Assembly: GCF_000422925.1 (NCBI RefSeq)
Contig: NZ_AUGZ01000009.1
Span: forward strand, 124,001-188,000
Length of the DNA: 64,000 bases
Source: Paludibacterium yongneupense DSM 18731
GTDB lineage: Bacteria > Pseudomonadota > Gammaproteobacteria > Burkholderiales > Chromobacteriaceae
Reading direction: 5' to 3'
Below are positions 39,652-47,329 of this stretch, in pieces. Position 1 is the stretch's first letter, and the number at the start of each line of letters is the position of its first letter. The translations under genes and the position numbers were made by a program. The notes beneath the pieces are model-generated. The model was not told the origin of the DNA. It did no database searches and saw only the letters and a program-made list of their open reading frames with translations.

Positions 39652-40299
39652 ATGAACCCCGCTACGACCGGATTTTTACTGTCCCTTTCGCTGTGCCTGG
39701 ACATCGGCATTGTCAATGTCGCGATGATGAATACGGCGATGCAGCGCGGATACTGGAGTGGTTTCTGGCTCGGTCTCGGTTCCTGTATCGGCGATTTGAT
39801 TTACGCGATCCTGGCACTGAGCGGCATGACGGCCTTGCTGGGCTTCGCCGCCGTGCGCTGGAGCATGTGGCTGGGGGGGAGCCTGGTCCTGGCGCTGCTG
39901 GCCGTCAAGATGCTGCATGGCGCGCTCGGAAGCGGACGCCCGAGCGGATCCGCAGCCCGGCTGTCGGCCGGAAGTGCGCGGCGGCAACTGGCCAGGGGCA
40001 TGCTGCTGGCGCTATCCTCGCCCTCTGCCATCGTCTGGTTTGCCGCCGTCGGCGGCGCCCTGATCGCGCAGTCGGGTGTCAGCGGCTGGTTTTCGACCGG
40101 GCGGTTTCTTGCCGGATTCTTTGCCGCCGGCGTGATATGGACGGTGGCGGCCTGTTTTCTTGCCCGGCTCGGCGGCAGGGTATTTGGCGCGCGCGCGCTG
40201 ACGGCCTGTTATCTGGTGTCCGCCCTGCTGTTCGCCTACTTTGCCTGCCTGGTGGTGACGTCGGGTTACCGCACCCTGATACAGGGAGCCGCGGGCTGA
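39652..40299 (+). CDS. LysE-family amino acid exporter
   Basis: A 215-residue membrane protein with six hydrophobic helices and LysE/RhtB-family features (short polar start, LGLGSCIGDLIYAILALSG in helix 2, PSAIVWFAAVGGA near helix 4). It probably exports an amino acid or related small metabolite. ATG at 39652; another at 39640 adds four residues and cannot be excluded because neither has a strong ribosome-binding site. Divergent from the nickel permease. Confidence 0.8.
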   Translation: MNPATTGFLLSLSLCLDIGIVNVAMMNTAMQRGYWSGFWLGLGSCIGDLIYAILALSGMTALLGFAAVRWSMWLGGSLVLALLAVKMLHGALGSGRPSGSAARLSAGSARRQLARGMLLALSSPSAIVWFAAVGGALIAQSGVSGWFSTGRFLAGFFAAGVIWTVAACFLARLGGRVFGARALTACYLVSALLFAYFACLVVTSGYRTLIQGAAG

Positions 40300-40498
40300 G
40301 TTGCATCGCGATACCGGCGACGCGCCTCCTTGGCGGTAAACGGCGCATGTAGCGTATGATTCGAACCGTATATCCAGCGTCGGTCCGCTGCGGCGCGGTT
40401 TGCCGCGCCTGCGGCGTTTGTCCGACCAGCCGGCCGTATTCACAGAGAGCCGGCGGTCGCTTGCACAGGCCACGCCCCAACCATGAAGGAGTCCATCG

Positions 40499-41473
40499 AT
40501 GTCCAACGGCTTTTCCACGTCGCGCATGCGACGTCTCAGAAAAAATGCTTCGCTGCGCACCCTGTTTCAAGAGACGGAGTTCAAGCTTTCCGATCTGATC
40601 CTGCCCATCTTCGTCGAGGAGGAGGTCAGCGACTTCGGTGTCATCGAAGCGATGCCGGGGGTATTGCGGATTCCCGAGTCGCGTCTGGCCGCCGAGATCG
40701 AGCGCTATGCCCGCGCCGGGATACGTGCGGTGATGACTTTCGGCATCTCGCATCACAAGGATGACGTCGGCAGCGACAGCTGGCGCGAAGACGGGCTGGT
40801 CGCGCGCATGGCCCGCACCTGCAAGCAGGCCGTGCCGGAGATGGTGGTGATGTCCGATACCTGCTTCTGCGAATACACCTCGCATGGTCATTGCGGCGTC
40901 CTGCACGGGGATACCGTGCATAACGACGCAACCCTGGTCAATATCGGCCTGCAAGCGGTGGCGGCCGCCCGCGCCGGTGCCGACATGATTGCACCATCGG
41001 CGATGATGGACGGGCAGGTGCAGGCCATCCGCAACGCGCTCGACGCGGCCGGATTCGTCGATACCGGCATCATGGCCTATTCGACCAAGTTCGCCTCTGC
41101 CTTGTACGGCCCGTTCCGCGAAGCGGCCGGCAGCCAGTTGAAGGGCGATCGCAAGACCTACCAGATGGACCCGATGAACCGGCGCGAAGCGGTGCGCGAG
41201 TCCTTGCTCGACGAGCAGGAGGGGGCTGACGCGCTGATGGTCAAGCCGGCCGGGGCCTATCTGGACATCATCCGCGATGTGCGCGAAGCATCGCGCCTGC
41301 CGTTGGCGGCTTACCAGGTCAGCGGCGAGTACGCGATGATCAAGTTTGCCGCCGCCGCCGGCGCCATCGACGAGGCGCGGGTGGTTCGCGAGAGCCTGGG
41401 GGCGATCAAGCGTGCGGGTGCCGATCTGATCCTCAGCTATTTCGCGATGGATATCGCGACCGAAGGAGTCTGA
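40499..41473 (+). CDS. hemB: Delta-aminolevulinic acid dehydratase (porphobilinogen synthase)
   Basis: Condenses two 5-aminolevulinates to porphobilinogen in heme synthesis. 324 residues. [14 protein letters not shown] holds the three-cysteine zinc site (about residues 119-132), and the two active-site lysines are in YSTKFAS and MVKPAG. The ATG at 40499 follows AAGGAGT. Followed after 32 bp by a small DUF1737 gene. Confidence 0.95.
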   Translation: MSNGFSTSRMRRLRKNASLRTLFQETEFKLSDLILPIFVEEEVSDFGVIEAMPGVLRIPESRLAAEIERYARAGIRAVMTFGISHHKDDVGSDSWREDGLVARMARTCKQAVPEMVVMSDTCFCEYTSHGHCGVLHGDTVHNDATLVNIGLQAVAAARAGADMIAPSAMMDGQVQAIRNALDAAGFVDTGIMAYSTKFASALYGPFREAAGSQLKGDRKTYQMDPMNRREAVRESLLDEQEGADALMVKPAGAYLDIIRDVREASRLPLAAYQVSGEYAMIKFAAAAGAIDEARVVRESLGAIKRAGADLILSYFAMDIATEGV

Positions 41474-41505
41474 TCCGGCCACGGCCCGGGCAAGGAGGAA
41501 ACCCA

Positions 41506-41703
41506 ATGCAACTGTACCGACTGCTGACCGGCCCCGACGATGCCGCTTTCTGCCATCGGGTGAGCGAAGCCCTGAATCGTGGCTGGCAGCTTCACGGTTC
41601 GCCGGCGCTGACGTTCAACGGCAAGGATGTGATCGCCGCCCAGGCCATCGTCAAGGAGGTCGCCGGCGATTATCGTTCCGATCTCAAGCTGAGCCAGATG
41701 TAA
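41506..41703 (+). CDS. DUF1737 domain protein
   Basis: A 65-residue protein consisting of one DUF1737 domain (YRLLTGPDDAAFCHRVSEAL, then GWQLHGSP). Domains of this type are found alone or fused to diverse enzymes; function unknown. It has an AGGAGG site at the right distance and follows hemB on the same strand. Confidence 0.78.
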   Translation: MQLYRLLTGPDDAAFCHRVSEALNRGWQLHGSPALTFNGKDVIAAQAIVKEVAGDYRSDLKLSQM

Positions 41704-41705
41704 CC

Positions 41706-41733
41706 CTATGCCGCGCCTGCGGGGGCGGCATAG
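41706..41733. terminator. Stem-loop at the convergent end of the DUF1737 and XRE genes
   Basis: CTATGCCGC and GCGGCATAG form a perfect 9-bp stem with a 10-nt loop. It overlaps the last codons of the XRE-cupin gene. No T tract on either side. Confidence 0.5.
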
Positions 41734-42317
41734 TGGATCAGGTTGTGGCAAACGGCCTTGTCCGCATTCAGGTTGCGGTAACCGTGCGCGCGGTCTCCTG
41801 CGAAGCGGACGGCCTCGCCGGCCTTGAGAGCCTTCCATTCTCCGGCCAGGCAGACTTCCATCGCGCCTTGCACCACGGCCAGATGTTCGGTCACACCCGG
41901 TGCGTGCGGCTCGGATTGCCGCACGTAGCCGGGCAGCAGGGTCAGTTCCAGCCACTCGAAGCCGAATCGTTTCTCGAACGGAAATAAAGGGGCGACCAGC
42001 ATGTCGTCGCTGGCGGGCCTGTCGCGCACGCTATCGGCGGTGCGAAACAGCGCGTCCGAGGTCTGCGGTTCCCATTCGACCAGAAAGCCCGACAGCGAGC
42101 ACTGGAAACCCGTGGCTATTTTCCATAAGCAGGCGACCGTCGGGCTCGATTCCCCCCGTTCTATCTGGCCCAGCATGGCTTTGCTGACCCCCGTTTCCGC
42201 TGCCGCACGGTCCAGGCTCCAGGCCCGTTCCTTGCGCATGGCGCGCAGGCGCCGCGCGAGTCGATCTCCGGGCGCCGCCGGGGGCCGCGGATTGGGGCTG
42301 TCTGCTGAGTGCGGCAT
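41706..42317 (-). CDS. XRE-family regulator with C-terminal cupin domain
   Basis: 203 residues: a helix-turn-helix at about 20-75 (LDRAAAETGVSKAMLGQIER) followed by a cupin ligand-binding domain (about 105-190). Such regulators sense small organic ligands and control the neighbouring transporter or enzyme. It is divergent from benE, with two matching inverted repeats in between, so it most likely regulates benE and itself. ATG at 42317 with AAGGAAA upstream. Confidence 0.88.
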   Translation of the reverse strand: MPHSADSPNPRPPAAPGDRLARRLRAMRKERAWSLDRAAAETGVSKAMLGQIERGESSPTVACLWKIATGFQCSLSGFLVEWEPQTSDALFRTADSVRDRPASDDMLVAPLFPFEKRFGFEWLELTLLPGYVRQSEPHAPGVTEHLAVVQGAMEVCLAGEWKALKAGEAVRFAGDRAHGYRNLNADKAVCHNLIHYAAPAGAA

Positions 42318-42333
42318 GTTTTTTCCTTTTGGT

Positions 42334-42351
42334 TGTGCGCTATAACGCACA
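42334..42351. promoter_or_regulatory. Operator 1 between XRE regulator and benE
   Basis: Inverted repeat TGTGCG-N6-CGCACA with the centre CTATAA. The core TGCG-N6-CGCA is repeated 34 bp downstream. It lies just upstream of the regulator's start. Confidence 0.68.
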
Positions 42352-42369
42352 TCTGCTAGTCTCCCAGTA

Positions 42370-42383
42370 TGCGTCATCGCGCA
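42370..42383. promoter_or_regulatory. Operator 2 between XRE regulator and benE
   Basis: Second copy of the core TGCG-N6-CGCA (centre TCATCG), centred 34 bp, about three helical turns, from operator 1. It overlaps the upstream ATG at 42369, which argues that benE starts later, at 42408. Confidence 0.62.
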
Positions 42384-42407
42384 CAAATTACACCACAAGG
42401 GGGCCGC

Positions 42408-43577
42408 GTGGTCAGTCAGATCAAAAAATGGTTGTCGTTTTCGCCGCTGGCGGCGGGGTTCATCGCCGTCATGGTCGGTTATACCAGTTCGGCCGCCATC
42501 GTGTTTCAGGCCGCGGCGGCGGCGGGCGCATCGCCGGCTCAGCTTGCATCCTGGCTGTGGGCCCTGGGGCTGGGCATGGGCTTGACCTGCATCGGTTTGT
42601 CCTTGTACTACAAAAGTCCGGTGCTGACCGCCTGGTCGACACCGGGCGCCGCCCTGCTGGCGACCGGGCTGATGGGAGTCGGCATGCCACAGGCCATCGG
42701 CGCCTTTTTGTTTGCCTCGGCGCTGATTGCCCTGGCCGGGGTGAGCGGCGGGTTTGAACGCATCATGCGGCATGTGCCACGACCGCTGGCGGCCGCCATG
42801 CTCGCCGGCGTGCTGCTGCGCTTTGGACTCGATCTGTTCGCCGCTCTGCCGCGACAGGGGCTGCTGGTCGGTTCGATGCTGGTGTTTTTTCTGCCCGCGC
42901 GCCGCTTTCTGCCGCGCTACGCCGTGGCCCTGACTCTGGTGCTCGGCCTGGCTGTCGCTGCGGCGCAGGGGGGGATCCATCTGTCCCCGGTTCGACTCGA
43001 ACTCGCGCGGCCGCAATTTGTCATGCCCGTGTTCTCGCTGTCGACGCTGATAGGGGTCGGACTGCCTCTTTTCATTGTCACCATGGCCTCGCAGAATGTG
43101 CCGGGGCTGGCTGTGTTGCGTGCCAACGGGTATGCGGTACCGGCATCGCCGCTTATCGGCTGGACGGGACTGACCGGAGTGCTGCTCGCGCCTTTTGGAG
43201 GGTTTTCCTACAATCTGGCCGCGATTACCGCGGCGATCTGCATGAGCCGCGACGCGGACCCCGACCCCGCGCAGCGCTATCGTGCGGCAGTATGGGCCGG
43301 GGTTTTCTACCTGGTGACCGGTGTGTTCGGCGCCACGGTCGCCCAGCTATTCTCGGCTTTTCCGCGTGCCTTGATTCTGGCGATCGCCGGTTTGGCCCTG
43401 CTCGGTACGATAGGCAACAGCCTGGCCTCGGCGCTGGATGAGCCCGCCGAACGCGAGGCGGCGCTCGTCACCTTTCTTGCGACGGCCTCCGGCTTGTCCC
43501 TGTTCGGGGTCGGCAGTGCGTTCTGGGGGCTTGTACTCGGTCTGGCGACGGCCTGGATCAATCGCAAGCGGGGGTGA
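42408..43577 (+). CDS. benE: BenE-family benzoate/H+ symporter-like transporter
   Basis: 389 residues, 11-12 hydrophobic helices, with BenE-family blocks GYTSSAAIVFQAA near the start and TMASQNVPGLAVL in the second half. Family members import benzoate or related aromatic acids, and some may carry other substrates; no benzoate-degrading genes are in the window. GTG at 42408, preceded by AAGGGGG, is preferred over ATG 42369, which lies in an operator. Its end overlaps the convergent racemase by 20 bp. Confidence 0.85.
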   Translation: MVSQIKKWLSFSPLAAGFIAVMVGYTSSAAIVFQAAAAAGASPAQLASWLWALGLGMGLTCIGLSLYYKSPVLTAWSTPGAALLATGLMGVGMPQAIGAFLFASALIALAGVSGGFERIMRHVPRPLAAAMLAGVLLRFGLDLFAALPRQGLLVGSMLVFFLPARRFLPRYAVALTLVLGLAVAAAQGGIHLSPVRLELARPQFVMPVFSLSTLIGVGLPLFIVTMASQNVPGLAVLRANGYAVPASPLIGWTGLTGVLLAPFGGFSYNLAAITAAICMSRDADPDPAQRYRAAVWAGVFYLVTGVFGATVAQLFSAFPRALILAIAGLALLGTIGNSLASALDEPAEREAALVTFLATASGLSLFGVGSAFWGLVLGLATAWINRKRG

Positions 43578-44262
43578 GTGCCGCATTCAGCGCCGCTTCC
43601 GCGTGTAGCGTGGCGGTATCGAATAGCGGCAGCGAGCACTGTTCCTGCTGGATCAGCAAGGGTATCTCGGTGCATGCCAGCACGATACCTTCCGCCCCCA
43701 GCCGTTCCAGCCTTTCGATGATGGCCAGATAGCGCTGACGGGATGCTTCGCTGAATTTGCCGCGCACGAGTTCGTTGACGATGATGTCGTGGACGATGGC
43801 CTGATCCTCCGGGCCCGGGACCAGGGGCGCGATTCCCCGTGCGGCCAGATGATCGGTATAAAACGCTTCCGCCATGGTGAAGCGGGTACCTAGCACACCG
43901 ACTTTGTGCAGGCCGGCCAGCCTGATCGCGTTCACCGTCGCATCGAGGATATGCAGCAGCGGAAGCGTCGTTCCCGCCTGGACCCGGTCGAAAACCTTGT
44001 GCATGGTATTGGTGGCGATCAGCCCAATGTCGGCCCCGGCCAGCAGCAGGGTATCGGCGATGGCGATCATGTCTTCAGTGATCAGATCCCAGCGTCCGAG
44101 TTCGCGCCAGCGATGGTAGCGGTCCAGATCGACGCTGTAGATGATGATTTCGGGGTAGCTGTCTGTTCCGAAACGCGCGACATAGGAGCGCGTGATGTGC
44201 AGATAGTAACTGGCTGTCGACTCAGGGCTCAAGCCGCCGATGATGCCGATTTTTTTCCGCAT
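43558..44262 (-). CDS. Aspartate/glutamate racemase family protein (YgeA-like)
   Basis: A 234-residue two-domain racemase. The second catalytic cysteine is present (LACTEIPLL, near residue 197), but the first position is Thr in NTMHK, near residue 85. Thr/Cys instead of Cys/Cys is the pattern of E. coli YgeA-type enzymes with altered stereochemical preference. It would interconvert amino acid enantiomers, perhaps for D-amino acid release or use. Divergent from the invF-like gene. Confidence 0.85.
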   Translation of the reverse strand: MRKKIGIIGGLSPESTASYYLHITRSYVARFGTDSYPEIIIYSVDLDRYHRWRELGRWDLITEDMIAIADTLLLAGADIGLIATNTMHKVFDRVQAGTTLPLLHILDATVNAIRLAGLHKVGVLGTRFTMAEAFYTDHLAARGIAPLVPGPEDQAIVHDIIVNELVRGKFSEASRQRYLAIIERLERLGAEGIVLACTEIPLLIQQEQCSLPLFDTATLHAEAALNAALTPACD

Positions 44263-44654
44263 GCTTTTCTCTCTTCCCGATGGACTCCCCTCGCAGGATT
44301 TATATCACAGGCAGGATGGGGCGGTACGGGCATGGTGCTCCCGCACGACAGAATTCGCCGGGGGTGACGCCGATCCGGCTTGCTCGTATGGCATTGCTTG
44401 CGGGTTGCTGGCGCAGGCCTGGCGGTCTTTGTGCGCGGGCTCGGGATCCGGCCGTATCGCAAGGCGCTTGCCGCTCGTCTTCTTTCCGTGAACGGTCAGA
44501 AAATCCGTCTTTCGAGTACGAGGGCGCTTGCCGCGGCCTGAAACCGGGATGTTGTCGCCGGGGCGGGGCCATCAGAATCGCGTCACTATTGCGTCAGGAT
44601 TGACTGATGGCGCGACGGTATAGTATCCGCTGCACAAGCTTTCGGGAGAGCGTA
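44263..44654. other. Divergent regulatory region between racemase and invF-like gene
   Basis: A 392-bp gene-free stretch. Besides the promoter signals listed separately, it holds two copies of GGCGCTTGCCGC exactly 60 bp apart (44463-44474 and 44523-44534), i.e. on about the same DNA face. No convincing coding frame on either strand. Confidence 0.5.
44580..44624 (+). promoter_or_regulatory. Putative promoter of the invF-like gene with HilA-box-like direct repeat
   Basis: GCGTCA (44580-44585), N5, GCGTCA (44591-44596): hexamers in direct repeat with an 11-bp period. A TATAGT -10 box lies at 44619-44624, and the 17-bp-spaced -35 position (AGGATT) is poor, as in activator-dependent promoters. 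With a start near 44631, the repeat is centred at about -43. Salmonella HilA binds two hexamers five bases apart at a comparable position in PinvF; the hexamer sequence itself differs. Confidence 0.5.
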
Positions 44655-45389
44655 GTGGAGGAGAGGGCAGTCGAGCCGTGGCAGGAGAGCGTTGACTCGC
44701 CGGGGGGCATCACATTGTGGCGCGCGGATAGCGCCGTCAGCCTTGACTTCGACGCCCCCGGCGAAAAACGGTGGAATATAGAGCTTGCACCCGGTCTGGC
44801 CTATCTGATATTGACGGGCCCCGGCCGCTTCCGCTGCCTGGCCGGTGAAGTGCGGCTGTTCCCCATTGCTCGCGAAAGCCTGTGTTGTCTGCTTGCTTTC
44901 ATCGATGCGCCCGGGGTTGCCGCCGCAGCGCCGAGTGGCGTGTGGCCGCTGCGCATGCTCATTCCGATGCCGGTATCGGCCGCTGCGGGAGAGAAGGCGC
45001 TGCGTTACTGTCTTATCGCCAGCGCCTTGAGTTGCGATGAGGCCATTTTGCCGTTATTAACCTACTTGAGACAGCAGGAGAGCTATTCGCTGGTCCGCTT
45101 TCTCGATCGCCGCTCGAACCGTGGCGACAGTATTGCCGTGCTTGGGCAGGAGTACGGCCTGTCATATTCGCATTTCCGCCGCTTGTGCCGCCGCGCGCTC
45201 GGGATGGGGGTCAAGGCGGCATTCAAGCGCTGGCGAGCTGCGCGTACCTTGCTTCGGGTGGCCGACAGCGGGGTCAGTTTCACCGCGGCTGCTTTGGATA
45301 GTGGCTATTGTTCCTCTTCCCAATTTTCCACCGAGGTTCGATCCTTGCTTGGCCGTTCGCCGCGCGCGCTGCTGGCCCCCCGTTTTTAG
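44655..45389 (+). CDS. invF: InvF-like AraC-family activator of type III secretion genes
   Basis: About 244 residues with two AraC-type helix-turn-helices (about 159-180 and 206-230). From residue 134 on it tracks Salmonella InvF closely: LLTYLRQQESYSLVRFL against LLRKSESYWLV, then LGQEYGLSYSHFRRLCRRALG against LGEDYGVSYTHFRRLC. The region FIDAPGV also matches InvF FIDGAGL. InvF needs the chaperone SicA as co-activator, and a SicA-like gene follows 4 bp later. GTG at 44655 is chosen (GGGAGAG upstream); the ATG at 44607 would precede the probable transcription start. Comparison is from memory of the family. Confidence 0.85.
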   Translation: MEERAVEPWQESVDSPGGITLWRADSAVSLDFDAPGEKRWNIELAPGLAYLILTGPGRFRCLAGEVRLFPIARESLCCLLAFIDAPGVAAAAPSGVWPLRMLIPMPVSAAAGEKALRYCLIASALSCDEAILPLLTYLRQQESYSLVRFLDRRSNRGDSIAVLGQEYGLSYSHFRRLCRRALGMGVKAAFKRWRAARTLLRVADSGVSFTAAALDSGYCSSSQFSTEVRSLLGRSPRALLAPRF

Positions 45390-45393
45390 AACG

Positions 45394-45840
45394 ATGAGAC
45401 ATTCCAGACAGATTTATCTGCTGGCCGAGGCGCTTGCGTCTACGCCGCGGGAAGACGGCGCGCAGCGGCTCTTCGGTGCGGTTCTTGCCGTCCGCAGCGA
45501 AGTCGAAAGAGAGGCCATGCAGTCCTGTTTCCATCGTTTGTGCCGTTTTGATTTCAACGATCCTGTCTACCTGATCGCTCTGGCGGCTTCCTACTTGCTG
45601 AGCGGGCGCTACCGCCCGGCGGCGGTCTGCTTCGATATCGTGCATCTGATGACGCCTGCCGAACCGGGGGCGCTCTGGCTTGGGGCGCTGTGTCATCTGG
45701 CCCTCGGGCGGCGCAAGGCCGGTTGTCGTCGCCTGGCCGTTCTGCGGGTCACACGGCAGAATGCTCGCCTGCGCCGACGTGCCGTGGCTGCTCTGGTTTA
45801 TCTGCGCTGGCGGATGAGGCGGGATTTCAGAGTATTCTGA
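45394..45840 (+). CDS. sicA: SicA/SycD-like class II type III secretion chaperone
   Basis: A 148-residue tetratricopeptide-like protein. The central part follows Salmonella SicA: FHRLCRFDFNDPVYLIALAA against [20 protein letters not shown], then a helix pair ending in LGALCHLAL against TGQCQLLM, and a final ALVYL. Class II chaperones hold translocator proteins before secretion, and SicA also binds InvF to turn on effector genes. No translocator gene is adjacent, so the regulatory role is the more likely one here. The arginine-rich C-terminus is unusual. Starts 4 bp after the invF-like stop. Confidence 0.78.
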   Translation: MRHSRQIYLLAEALASTPREDGAQRLFGAVLAVRSEVEREAMQSCFHRLCRFDFNDPVYLIALAASYLLSGRYRPAAVCFDIVHLMTPAEPGALWLGALCHLALGRRKAGCRRLAVLRVTRQNARLRRRAVAALVYLRWRMRRDFRVF

Positions 45841-45860
45841 TACTTTTCTTCTAAAGTATC
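45839..45860. promoter_or_regulatory. 22-bp inverted repeat between sicA-like and hilA-like genes
   Basis: GATACTTT (45839-45846) and AAAGTATC (45853-45860) are exact inverted copies with the 6-bp centre TCTTCT. AT-rich in a GC-rich neighbourhood, it begins at the sicA-like stop codon and lies 70 bp before the hilA-like ATG. No T tract follows, so operator is likelier than terminator. Confidence 0.55.
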
Positions 45861-45929
45861 CGGCATCATCCTCCTGTTCGCGGGTCTGGACCGATTCTCC
45901 GGCGGCCCGCTCCGACTTCAGGTTTTGTG

Positions 45930-46649
45930 ATGAGTGTTTGCCGCGTTGCTGCAGATGAATACATCTTCGGTGAATTTGTTCTGAGTCGTCACGGGGTGTT
46001 GTATTCCCGGGATGGCGAAAAGCAGCTGCCACCGAAAGAGTACCGTGTCCTGCGCGCCTTGCTGGATGCCGAGGGTGGGGTTGTCAGCAAGGCCCGTCTT
46101 TTTGCCCGGGCCTGGGGTCATTCCGATGTGGGCGACGAGTCTCTGACCCGTTGCATCTATTCGCTGCGGCGGCGCCTGCGGCAGGATGCGCTCAACAGGT
46201 ATATCGAAACGGTGTATGGGCAGGGTTATCGCATCATGGTTGCGCCGTCGCGCAGCCATCCGGGGCGACGCCTGGCGGTGCTGCCGTTCAGTGGGGGAGG
46301 GGTCGATCTGGCGGGTTTGCACTTCCGGCTGATCGAGCATTTCCGAACCGTTGCCGGCATCGACGTCGTCCCTTCAGCGCTGACGCGCGACGCCGTGGGC
46401 CCGCAAGCGATTCTGGCGCTCATGCGGCGTCTGGCGCCGGATTTTTATCTGGCGGGAAGCTTGCGTCGCCAAGGCCGGCATCTGACGGTCAATATGGAGC
46501 TGGTCGATGGGATGAACCATGCGCTGCTGGCGACCGAGTCGGTGCTCTTGCTCTGGGACGGCCACGAGCAGGCGCTGGACCCGCTTCTGGCCGCCAGCAT
46601 CGTTGCGATGATGGGGGAGGCCGGTATCAGCGAGCCGGCCGCGATTTGA
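45930..46649 (+). CDS. hilA: HilA-like transcriptional regulator lacking the TPR half
   Basis: 239 residues. Residues 10-103 form an OmpR-type winged helix with the HilA pattern: LPPKEYRVLRALLDAEGG, VSK, AWG, ESLTRCIYSLRRRL and RYIETVYGQGYR. The second domain (113-235: LAVLPF, LAPDFYLAGSL) matches the middle part of HilA. HilA of Salmonella is 553 residues and continues with tetratricopeptide repeats; these are absent here and the convergent gene begins at once, so no remnant is seen. ATG at 45930 chosen over GTG 45927. The last 23 bp overlap the PEP-CTERM gene. Confidence 0.83.
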   Translation: MSVCRVAADEYIFGEFVLSRHGVLYSRDGEKQLPPKEYRVLRALLDAEGGVVSKARLFARAWGHSDVGDESLTRCIYSLRRRLRQDALNRYIETVYGQGYRIMVAPSRSHPGRRLAVLPFSGGGVDLAGLHFRLIEHFRTVAGIDVVPSALTRDAVGPQAILALMRRLAPDFYLAGSLRRQGRHLTVNMELVDGMNHALLATESVLLLWDGHEQALDPLLAASIVAMMGEAGISEPAAI

Positions 46650-47247
46650 GGCGGCGGCGCAGCATCATTCCCAGCAGGCCCATGCCGAGCAGGGCGTAGC
46701 TTTCCGGTTCCGGAACGGCCGGGGTGACCGAAACGGCGGAGAAGATCACCTGATCCTGTGCATTGGCCGGCGCCGCAAAGCTGATGCTTTCGATCGGAGT
46801 CGTGGATGCCGTGTTGTTCCACAGCGTCGCCGTCTCGTCGTTGGCGTACAGGTGGCTGATGAACGCAATATGCTGACGGTTGGCGTCGCTATAGCCGGTA
46901 ATGGTCACGTAGAGACTTGAAGACCAGCCGGCGGTGATCAGAGCGCTGTTCAGATAAAACGGGGTGCTGGAGCTGAAGCCACCGCTCAAGCCATTGCCGG
47001 TATAGCCGACCCAATTCTGGTGCGAGGCCAGCGAGGCGGTGGCGTAACCGTCGGACAGATTGGCCAGCGTGCCGGGATTGAGGATGCGGATATTGTCCCA
47101 GTCGAAACCGAGGAAGCCGTTGCCGACAAGTTGCTCTTGCTGCGCGGCGGGAACGGAATCGAAATCGATGACGGTGGCTGCCGCTGGCAGACTTGCAGCA
47201 AGCATCAGTGTGACGCTCAGAATGACACCGGCTAGCGGCATGGACAT
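46627..47247 (-). CDS. Exported PEP-CTERM sorting-domain protein
   Basis: 206 residues: signal peptide (cut near AAA at residue 24), a beta-rich exported domain, and at the C-terminus VPEPESYALLGMGLLGMMLRR, i.e. the PEP motif, a membrane helix and an arginine cluster. PEP-CTERM proteins are processed by exosortase and linked to exopolysaccharide and biofilm. No exosortase gene is in the window. Ends overlapping the hilA-like gene by 23 bp. Confidence 0.88.
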   Translation of the reverse strand: MSMPLAGVILSVTLMLAASLPAAATVIDFDSVPAAQQEQLVGNGFLGFDWDNIRILNPGTLANLSDGYATASLASHQNWVGYTGNGLSGGFSSSTPFYLNSALITAGWSSSLYVTITGYSDANRQHIAFISHLYANDETATLWNNTASTTPIESISFAAPANAQDQVIFSAVSVTPAVPEPESYALLGMGLLGMMLRRRLKSRPAR

Positions 47248-47329
47248 CGGCTTCTCCCTTCGAGGTTTACGCTATTTCACCGGATGTATCATATATTCAA
47301 TACTTAAATTAACAAATCGAACTAAAGTA

